This document shows, in pieces, positions 58,004 through 64,000 of a stretch of 64,000 nt of DNA. The stretch spans positions 248,001 through 312,000 of the forward strand of contig WQBJ01000001.1 in the NCBI GenBank assembly GCA_013032095.1. Reading direction: 5' to 3'. A model generated the notes under the pieces. That model did no database searches and was not told where the DNA came from. It worked only from the letters and a program-made list of their open reading frames with translations. The DNA is from Ruegeria atlantica (GTDB taxonomy: Bacteria > Pseudomonadota > Alphaproteobacteria > Rhodobacterales > Rhodobacteraceae). The number at the start of each line of letters is the position of its first letter. Within the stretch, counting starts at the first letter, position 1. The position numbers were made by a program, and so were the translations under genes.

Positions 58004-58692
58004 GCGAGCCGGTCTTCCCCCCCTTGCTAGTGGGGCATCCGGTGCAGGGTGGGGAAAGCCCATTTGAGCGCGCTCAGGCAATGGCCGCGCTGGGGTGTGA
58101 TGCAGGGTCGGTCGTGTACAACATTCAGGCCGACCGCCTGCGCGTGGCCATCGTCTTTGCGCCTGAGGTGCCATTGAAGGACGCCATGGCGATGTTGCCT
58201 CTTTGCGCTGTCGGATTTCAAAACGCGCTGGGCGCGCTGGCTCCGCCAGAGGTCGCGGTTCATCTGGGTTGGGATGGTCTGATCTGCGTGAACGGCGCGA
58301 AATGCGGGATGTTCCATTGCGTATCTTCTACTGGTGATCCCGAGACCGAACCAGACTGGCTGGTGGTCGGCTGGGAATTGGCGTTGCTTCAGACCGGAGA
58401 AGATCCGGGGAAAACGCCGGATGTCACGGCGCTCTATGATGAAGGCTGTGCCGACGTCTCGGCCGTACAACTGGTCGAAAGCTGGTCGCGGCACATGCTC
58501 ACCTGGCTCAACCGTTGGCAGGAGGATGGCAATGCCCCTCTGCATGGTGAATGGATGGGCTTACTCCGGGGTGTTGGCGAACCCTGCGAGACGGGCGTAT
58601 TTTTGGGCACGGACGAGCGGTTTGGCATGTTGATCCGCGACGGCTCGGAAACCCGGTTGCGCCCCATGACGGAATTGTTGGAGAACGGATGA
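58000..58692 (+). CDS. Biotin/lipoate-ligase-like protein (BPL/LplA-like, DUF4444)
   Basis: 230 residues. The N-terminal half looks like a biotin/lipoate protein ligase fold (LLVGHPVQGGESPFERAQAMAALG; AVHLGWDGLICVNGAKCGMFHC). The C-terminal 60 residues (HGEWMGLLRGVGEPC...GVFLGTDERFGMLIRDG) match the DUF4444 tail. The Lys-containing ATP motif of true ligases is not evident, so activity is uncertain. Coupled on both sides by ATGA overlaps to apbC and the DUF6505-like gene. Recurs in FDH loci, from memory. Confidence 0.8.
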   Translation: MSEPVFPPLLVGHPVQGGESPFERAQAMAALGCDAGSVVYNIQADRLRVAIVFAPEVPLKDAMAMLPLCAVGFQNALGALAPPEVAVHLGWDGLICVNGAKCGMFHCVSSTGDPETEPDWLVVGWELALLQTGEDPGKTPDVTALYDEGCADVSAVQLVESWSRHMLTWLNRWQEDGNAPLHGEWMGLLRGVGEPCETGVFLGTDERFGMLIRDGSETRLRPMTELLENG

Positions 58693-59171
58693 TGAAACTT
58701 GCTCGCGCGATCCATTTCGACGAAAGCGACATGAACGTGTTCCACTCGCCAGCCCGGACCGGAGAATGGTGCATCTCGGGCGGATTCGAGTTTTCGAATT
58801 GGGGGCAGTCCGATCTGGAAGGAAAGGCGCGGCAGGCGTTTTCAAACGGCTGGCTGGGAGTTGAAACCTTCGGACGTGTAACATTTGTGGCGGTCACGCA
58901 GGTTGAACCAGCCGAACTGGATCAGATCGCACAAAACCTGGCTGCGCATTTCGTGCAATTCTATGGCGCGCCTTCGGTCGAAGCAGCACTAGGGGTTGCT
59001 CAGGCTGAGATTCAGCACATGTCCGAGCTTTGCGAGGAACATGCGACCAACACCTTGCTCACGGTCGCCCGCGAATTGTCCGATACTGGCGTGCACGAAG
59101 CGTTCCGCATCATCACCCCGCAAGAGACCCAGCTCGAGGCATTGGCCGTTCACGGTTCACTTGACGAATGA
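58689..59171 (+). CDS. DUF6505-like protein
   Basis: 160 residues from ATG 58689, coupled to the upstream gene (ATGATG; TGA overlaps). Begins KLARAIHFDESDMNVFHSPARTGEWCISGGFEFSN and ends in a long helix (ELCEEHATNTLLTVARELSDTGVHEAFRI). No membrane segment or metal motif clear. Resembles the Rhodobacteraceae DUF6505 family; function unknown. Last gene of the apbC operon; convergent with the flavin reductase gene, 3 bp apart. Confidence 0.78.
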   Translation: MMKLARAIHFDESDMNVFHSPARTGEWCISGGFEFSNWGQSDLEGKARQAFSNGWLGVETFGRVTFVAVTQVEPAELDQIAQNLAAHFVQFYGAPSVEAALGVAQAEIQHMSELCEEHATNTLLTVARELSDTGVHEAFRIITPQETQLEALAVHGSLDE

Positions 59172-59174
59172 GTT

Positions 59175-59675
59175 TTAAAGCAGGTCCGCGAACCCGCCGA
59201 ACTGACCGCGTTTGAAGATCAGGCCGTTACCGGTGCGATACATCACCTGTTCAACCTCGCCAACAAGGATCAGGTGATCCCCGGCTTCGTATTTGGCGTG
59301 CAACTGACAGTCAAACCGGGCAAGACAGTCGACCAGTTGCGGACGGCCTCTGTGGTCCGGGTCCCAGTTTGCATGCGAGAAATCCAATCCGTCGCGAGCG
59401 AATTTCAAAGCTTGCTCCTGCTGTTCCTCTGCCATCACGTGGATTGAGTAGTGCTTGCAGGCGTTGAAAGAGTTGAAACGATGCGAATCCTTGGCCAAGC
59501 ACCACAGTACCAATGGTGGGTCCAGTGACACCGACGAAAACGAGTTCACGGTGATCGCGCGCGGTCCGTTCTCGGTGTTCGTCGTAATCACAGTAACGCC
59601 GGTGCCAAAGCATCCCAACGCCTCGCGAAAAGCGATGCTTTGGTCTGGGGTCGGGGTAAAGGTTTTCTCTGTCAT
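59175..59675 (-). CDS. Flavin reductase family protein
   Basis: 166 residues. FMN-binding flavin-reductase fold with FREALGCFGTGVTVITT, ITVNSFSSVSLDPPLVLWCLA and the C-terminal GDHLILVGEVEQV. Reduces FMN or FAD with NAD(P)H, often for a partner monooxygenase; no such partner is encoded next to it. Cytoplasmic. Confidence 0.9.
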   Translation of the reverse strand: MTEKTFTPTPDQSIAFREALGCFGTGVTVITTNTENGPRAITVNSFSSVSLDPPLVLWCLAKDSHRFNSFNACKHYSIHVMAEEQQEQALKFARDGLDFSHANWDPDHRGRPQLVDCLARFDCQLHAKYEAGDHLILVGEVEQVMYRTGNGLIFKRGQFGGFADLL

Positions 59676-59763
59676 CGTCCGCTCGTGCAGTGGCCTGCAT
59701 CAGGTGCCACGGCCCGCAGGAATTGTCCATGAAAAGCTGAGTCTTGCATGGACAATTTGACGC

Positions 59764-61176
59764 TTAATTCAGATCTTCCAAAAGGCGGCCGTGCTGACGA
59801 GTGGCCTCAATGACAGCACCAAAAGTTGCCATGCCGCGGGCTCGCAGCATGGGCAGCATCTTTACCAGCGCCTGCGCCGTGGCAACAGCGTCGCCCAATG
59901 CGGTGTGGCGCAACTCGTGTGGAATGGTGATTTCCAGCCTGTCGCATAGGGCGTCCAGTGTGTGTTTGTCGCTGGCTCCGAACAGGACCGCGGACAGCAG
60001 AACCGTGTCCAGAATTGGATGATCCCAGTCGACACACATACGCTTCGCGTGGCGCCGCAAAAAGGCCATGTCGAACGGCGCGTTATGGGCCACGATCACC
60101 GCGTCCCGGGCGAATTGGTGAAAAGTGCGCCCGGCCTCGCCAATATCCGGTGCGCCCTTAACCATATGATCGCTGATCTTGTGTACCTTGGTCGAGGCTG
60201 GCGGGATCGGTATGCCGGGATTGACCAGCATGTTGAGCCGCTCACCCTCGACGATACGCCCGTTCACGACACGAACAGCTCCGATCTGGACGACCTCGTC
60301 CTTGTGCGGCAGCAACCCTGTGGTTTCGGTGTCAAACACGACAAAGCACAGCTCGTTTAGAGCAAGGGTTTCGAACTGACCTCCGGCCGCACTGTTCAGC
60401 AGGTCGAAATCGTAGACCAAAGGCCGTGAAGCTTCTGGTGAGATATTGGCCGCGCTTTCGTCGAAGATCAGCAAGTACCCGGGCGCATCACCCAGAGGTT
60501 TCATCCGGGCAGTGTACGTCTGCGCGCCATCGATGCTGGACAATGTGCAGTCGACCTCAAGGCCGGATTTCGACAGTTTTTCATAAGCGTGTTGCAAGGC
60601 GTTGGGTTGCAGATATTCGAAAAGCGAGGCGTTCAAGCGGGGATGAGCGATCTGTGCCAGAACTCCTGCTGCCTGCCCGTCATAGAGCACGATTTTATGG
60701 GTTGGACTGGCCAGCACCATTGCTACCGGGATTTCGGTCAGCAACGCGGTCAGCCTTTGCTTTTCTGCAGACAGATGGGCTGTTTCGGCGGCTACGGCCT
60801 CGGCTACGTCCATGGTCTTGTCCGAGAGTTGTTCTGCCAGCCCGGCGGCCGCAGGGGCAAGATCGCCAAGATACCGTGCGGCCTGCATGTCAACATCAGT
60901 GCTGACACCCGCATGGGCGCGGGCGCGCAGTTGAGCCGATAAGCGTTCTATGGGCTTGGCGACGTTGTCGTCAAACATCAACCAGATCGCGATAATCAGG
61001 GCAATAAACCCAAAACCCATGATAATTTCAGCCAGGATGAAAGCGTTCACAAGGCTAGGATCGGCGACACGCAGATAACTGATCCAAAGCGCCACTGAAC
61101 TGACCGCCAGCGCACCTACTGCCAGCAGGCAGAAGAACAGAAATATACGAACGCGCAGGCTTAGCCGGGTCAGCAT
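59764..61176 (-). CDS. Membrane-anchored DnaQ-like 3'-5' exonuclease with PAS-like domain
   Basis: 470 residues. Two transmembrane helices (about 11-34 and 42-68), then a HAMP-like stretch and coiled region (70-140) and a PAS-like domain (about 140-240). A DEDDh exonuclease domain at about 275-440: FVVFDTETTGL gives Asp282 and Glu284, HNAPFDMAFLRRH the second motif, and RHTALGDAVATAQAL the last His and Asp. ATG is 1 bp after the stop of the gene upstream. Sensing at the membrane coupled to a nuclease is unusual. Confidence 0.87.
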   Translation of the reverse strand: MLTRLSLRVRIFLFFCLLAVGALAVSSVALWISYLRVADPSLVNAFILAEIIMGFGFIALIIAIWLMFDDNVAKPIERLSAQLRARAHAGVSTDVDMQAARYLGDLAPAAAGLAEQLSDKTMDVAEAVAAETAHLSAEKQRLTALLTEIPVAMVLASPTHKIVLYDGQAAGVLAQIAHPRLNASLFEYLQPNALQHAYEKLSKSGLEVDCTLSSIDGAQTYTARMKPLGDAPGYLLIFDESAANISPEASRPLVYDFDLLNSAAGGQFETLALNELCFVVFDTETTGLLPHKDEVVQIGAVRVVNGRIVEGERLNMLVNPGIPIPPASTKVHKISDHMVKGAPDIGEAGRTFHQFARDAVIVAHNAPFDMAFLRRHAKRMCVDWDHPILDTVLLSAVLFGASDKHTLDALCDRLEITIPHELRHTALGDAVATAQALVKMLPMLRARGMATFGAVIEATRQHGRLLEDLN

Positions 61177-61177
61177 G

Positions 61178-61696
61178 TTACACTCCGCAGGTGGCCTCGA
61201 TGATTGGGTCGCCGGCGCTGACTTTGAGCCAGTCGGCGTTTAGCAAACGGCCATCGTCCCCGAACTCGATCCCGTCAGCCAAGCTGGCGCGGCTGTTGGC
61301 GGCGCAGTCGACGGCTATCGGGAGTTTCGAGATCGGCGACCAGCGGCCATAGAAGTACATGTCAGCAAGCCGTTGTTCCGGTACCTGTTCGTTGGTGCGG
61401 ACCGAGGCTGTATCTAAGGCGGCAAACCGGTTCACGAACGGTACTGCATAGGTCCACGGGCGATAGAAGGCTTTGCTTTCAACTTCCTGCACGATTTCCA
61501 TCCCTTCGGGAAGTGTTTCAACCGTGCGGTCGTACCAGGAATACTCGCTGGCGATGGTCATCCCTATCATACCCAAACCAGCAGCCACCGGAGCTGCCCA
61601 GCGGGGCAGGCGACCACCGGTCAATTTGTTCAGCACCATCACCACGCCTGCGAATGCAAAGCCTGCAAAAATTGTGCCGATCAGTTCCAGAAACAT
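61178..61696 (-). CDS. Small membrane protein of unknown function
   Basis: 172 residues. Two hydrophobic segments near residues 2-23 and 33-50 (ELIGTIFAGFAFAGVVMVLNKL; AAPVAAGLGMIGMTIAS). The rest is a soluble periplasmic or cytoplasmic domain (ESKAFYRPWTYAVPFVNRFAAL; YFYGRWSPISKLPIAVDC). No family recognised. SD GGAGAG before the ATG. It lies between the DUF294/CBS gene and the exonuclease and overlaps neither, but spacing is tight (1 bp to the exonuclease). Confidence 0.78.
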   Translation of the reverse strand: MFLELIGTIFAGFAFAGVVMVLNKLTGGRLPRWAAPVAAGLGMIGMTIASEYSWYDRTVETLPEGMEIVQEVESKAFYRPWTYAVPFVNRFAALDTASVRTNEQVPEQRLADMYFYGRWSPISKLPIAVDCAANSRASLADGIEFGDDGRLLNADWLKVSAGDPIIEATCGV

Positions 61697-61741
61697 ATAT
61701 CTCTCCGCGTCTCGGACGTTCGCGCCCGTTCAATTTTTTGC

Positions 61742-63565
61742 CTAGCCCAGCATACCTTTGCCATGCCCTACCGCCGACTGCATTGTTTTTACAACGACAA
61801 AAGCATCGCGCAGATGGCTTCGCTCAAAGTCCGACAAGGTGGACGGTGGAAGGTAGTTGTCGGGCTTTTCTTCGGATTTGACCAGCCTTACCTGATGTTC
61901 CAGCCGCGTTTCCGCGATCAGGTCATAGGCATCCAATAAATCCTGTGCCCCTGAAGGGCTGAGTACATTTGCGGCCTCGGCCGCCTTTAAACGCGCGCGT
62001 GTATTGGCCTCGGTCAACTGACCTTGCAGGCTGTAGACACGGGCCAGATCAACCACGGGCACGACGCCATTGTGCTTCAAGTCCAGCGTGTTGCGATGCT
62101 CGCCTGAGCGAATGGTAGCAAAGCCACGCAACAGGCCCAACGGCGGCGTGTGTTTCAGTGAGTTTGAAATCATGTGTGCCACGAAGATCGAGTTCGCATT
62201 CGCGGCCGCCAGCGTGTCGGCTTGTAGATCAGCAAAAAGATCGAACGCGCCACCGATAGGGCGCAGGTCGAACATGACCGAGGCCAGCATCTGCGCCTCG
62301 GGGTTGGGTTTCGCGATCCAGCCGTTGAAATAGTCTCGCCAAACGCGCACTGGCTGACACCAACGGGGATTGGTCGCCATCATGTCGCCAGGGCAATAGA
62401 AATACCCGCAGGTGTCGAGCCCGTCCGAGACATATTTCGCCAATTCGGAAAAATAGGTCATGTCGTCGTCGGTCACGCTGTCGTCCAGCATCAGGCAATT
62501 GTCCTGGTCCGACACGCCGGTCTGCTCCTGGCGCCCCTGAGAGCCGCAGGCCAGCCATAGATAGGGCACTGGCGGCGGTCCCAGCTTCTTCTCAGCAAGT
62601 GACAGTAGACGGCGGGTGGCGGTGTCGGAAATGTCGGTAATAAGACGGGTGACAATTTCGTGCCGGTTCCCCCCGGCGACCAGTTGCACCAGTAACTGGG
62701 GAATTTCAGCTGTCACCAGTGCCATCTCGGTGGCGGAGTTCGCATGGGCGATCCGTCGAACCAATTCGGCAGAGTTGACTGCCTGGTAATGAGTCAGGTC
62801 GGTTTGAGTGACGATTCCGACCAGCTTGCCGCCTTCGGAAATCGGGATATGCCCGATCCCGCGTTCCATCATCACGTGCAATACGTCTGAGCCAATATCG
62901 GAGGGAGATAAGGTGATCGGATCAGGGGTCATGATCGCAGAAACAGGGGTGCTTTCGGGCATTCCGTCCGCTACGTATTTTCCGGAAATATCCCTCAATG
63001 TTGCGATGCCTAGAAAATTGTCACCCTCGCTGACGCAGAGAGACGAGATATGGCGGTCTCGCATCACCTGTGCCGCTTCGCGCACCGGCATCGAAGGCGG
63101 GCAGACGGCTGGGTTGCGAGCCATAAGCGTGTCAATCGAACTGGTGGCGAGGCTTTGCGGGCCAGCGCGCTCTCCTCGTGTTCGGTTGAAGAATTTGGCA
63201 ACTACGTCGTGATCGTCGATCAACTCGCGCACCACATTCGGTGGGAGAACCATTAGAACAGACGGCGTGTGTGCATGTGCATGGGTCGCGGCTTTGCCGT
63301 CTTTCAACAAGCCGCGCTCACCAAAAGAGTTGCGCAAGCCTAGATGCGAGACGACAGCGCCGTTTTCATCTGTGATCTCAACCTGTCCTTCGTAGATCAC
63401 GAAGACGCCGGGCAGGGTGTTGCCCAGTTCGTAAACAGAGGACCCTTCGTCGACTTCCCACACCTCGATCTGCTTTGCCAGTTCGTCCAGCGTTTCAGAC
63501 GGAAGAGCGTCATAAGGGTGTACGGATTTCAGAAACCGGGTGATCTGGTCATGGGACAGGGGCAT
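61742..63565 (-). CDS. cNMP-binding/CBS/DUF294 nucleotidyltransferase-like protein
   Basis: 607 residues. A cyclic-nucleotide-type sensor domain (20-115: YELGNTLPGVFVIYEGQVEI; SFGERGLLKDG), a CBS pair (about 150-275: MRDRHISSLCVSEGDNFLGIA; MMERGIGHIPISEGGKLVGIV), the DUF294 nucleotidyltransferase-like domain (GSQGRQEQTGVSDQDN), and the DUF294 C-terminal domain (about 470-600). In relatives it sits with VC2705-type sodium:solute symporters and a DnaQ-like exonuclease, as here, suggesting control of solute uptake. Confidence 0.9.
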   Translation of the reverse strand: MPLSHDQITRFLKSVHPYDALPSETLDELAKQIEVWEVDEGSSVYELGNTLPGVFVIYEGQVEITDENGAVVSHLGLRNSFGERGLLKDGKAATHAHAHTPSVLMVLPPNVVRELIDDHDVVAKFFNRTRGERAGPQSLATSSIDTLMARNPAVCPPSMPVREAAQVMRDRHISSLCVSEGDNFLGIATLRDISGKYVADGMPESTPVSAIMTPDPITLSPSDIGSDVLHVMMERGIGHIPISEGGKLVGIVTQTDLTHYQAVNSAELVRRIAHANSATEMALVTAEIPQLLVQLVAGGNRHEIVTRLITDISDTATRRLLSLAEKKLGPPPVPYLWLACGSQGRQEQTGVSDQDNCLMLDDSVTDDDMTYFSELAKYVSDGLDTCGYFYCPGDMMATNPRWCQPVRVWRDYFNGWIAKPNPEAQMLASVMFDLRPIGGAFDLFADLQADTLAAANANSIFVAHMISNSLKHTPPLGLLRGFATIRSGEHRNTLDLKHNGVVPVVDLARVYSLQGQLTEANTRARLKAAEAANVLSPSGAQDLLDAYDLIAETRLEHQVRLVKSEEKPDNYLPPSTLSDFERSHLRDAFVVVKTMQSAVGHGKGMLG

Positions 63566-63589
63566 CAGACAGTCCTGTGTTTCTGGTTG

Positions 63590-63621
63590 AAAAATCCCGC
63601 CCGGTGGTGTGCCGGACGGGA
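63590..63621 (-). terminator. Intrinsic terminator downstream of the symporter gene
   Basis: On the minus strand TCCCGTCCGG pairs with CCGGGCGGGA (63595-63621, one mismatch), followed by T5. It separates the symporter from the DUF294 gene, so either transcription stops here or it is attenuated. Confidence 0.7.
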
Positions 63622-63674
63622 ACAGTAGATCGAAAAACGCGGCACATGGAAGTTAACCATATGCCGCATCATGC

Positions 63675-64000
63675 TCATTTATTCTGAGCTGCGCCCGCGC
63701 CACGGGGAATGCGAACGCTTTCGACCAATTCCACGATCTCCTTCGGAGTCTCTTTGGTCATACCGGCGACAACAAATGCGACTGCAAAGTTGATCATTGC
63801 ACCGATGGCACCGAACGAGGTTGACTTGATCGGACCCAGCAGCGGGTCAGCATCGGTGAACGAGTTGGTGCCCGGAATGAACAGCCAGCCCTTGTGCAGG
63901 AAGATGTAGACCAGGGTTACGGTCAGACCTGCCAGCATACCGCAGACCGCGCCGGTGTTGTTGATGCGGGTCGAGAAGATCCCCATCATCAGCGCCGGGA
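63675..64000 (-). CDS. C-terminal end of a sodium:solute symporter (cut by window end)
   Basis: The frame is open to the right edge. The visible about 108 residues include TVTLVYIFLHKGWLF and FGAIGAMINFAVAFVVAGM, two late membrane helices, then the cytoplasmic tail EIVELVESVRIPRGAG. This is the end of an acetate/solute:sodium symporter of the VC2705/ActP-like group, consistent with the DUF294/CBS and exonuclease genes downstream. The start of the gene lies beyond 64000. Confidence 0.85.
   Translation of the reverse strand, partial: PALMMGIFSTRINNTGAVCGMLAGLTVTLVYIFLHKGWLFIPGTNSFTDADPLLGPIKSTSFGAIGAMINFAVAFVVAGMTKETPKEIVELVESVRIPRGAGAAQNK

Overview
The window is a 64-kb piece of a marine Rhodobacteraceae (Roseobacter-clade alphaproteobacterium) chromosome. 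The support is an RpoH of the RpoHI type, CarD, a SUV3-like helicase beside an S4 protein and FdxA, DUF6476 next to an RluA-family enzyme, a complete formate dehydrogenase (FDH) locus with DUF3305, DUF3306 and a small Tat protein, and frequent ATGA-coupled genes. I saw no rRNA, tRNA, CRISPR array, insertion sequence or prophage. All family assignments come from reading the sequence; no database search was run.

Layout. (1) 1-4036: the end of an unknown protein and three tandem paralogous glycosyltransferases, visibly AT-richer than the rest. (2) 4323-31.9 kb: mostly core genes: RluD-like enzyme, RpoH, a fasciclin-RTX protein, a dipeptidase, an oxidoreductase, PepF, the helicase/S4/ferredoxin/CarD block, a potassium channel, CobS/CobT, a CPA2 antiporter, a divergent Lrp/HPPD pair, an odd membrane protein with a PilP-like tail, SIMPL, GNAT, MetY and a GT-A-fold transferase. 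(3) 32.0-42.3 kb: the reductive pyrimidine pathway. PreTA makes dihydropyrimidine, HydA opens the ring and HyuC releases beta-amino acid, with an NMT1/THI5-type ABC importer and a RutR-like TetR regulator. A perfect RutR-type palindrome lies before hyuC and a degenerate one before preT. (4) 42.4-59.2 kb: a tungstate importer (TupBCA) convergent with an FDH operon. That operon (minus strand) runs DUF3305, DUF3306, TorD-like chaperone, Tat peptide, FdhA, FdhB, FdhC, WD40-cytochrome c, a 41-residue peptide and a helix-turn-helix (HTH) regulator with a periplasmic-binding-protein-like (PBP-like) domain. Divergent or downstream are a polyferredoxin, a cytochrome c, ApbC, a biotin/lipoate-ligase-like protein and a DUF6505-like protein. 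(5) 59.2-64 kb: a flavin reductase and a module of membrane-anchored DnaQ-like exonuclease, small membrane protein, cNMP/CBS/DUF294 protein and sodium:solute symporter (cut by the window end).

The region most worth attention is the FDH-tungstate locus. The cytochrome c at 56105-56833 carries, before its heme site, what looks like an internally deleted copy of the tungstate-binding protein TupA encoded 12 kb away. The same locus has an HTH regulator with a PBP-like domain and a seven-bladed WD40 propeller fused to a cytochrome c. Together they suggest a set of redox and sensor parts built around tungstate and formate that I do not recognise as a described system.
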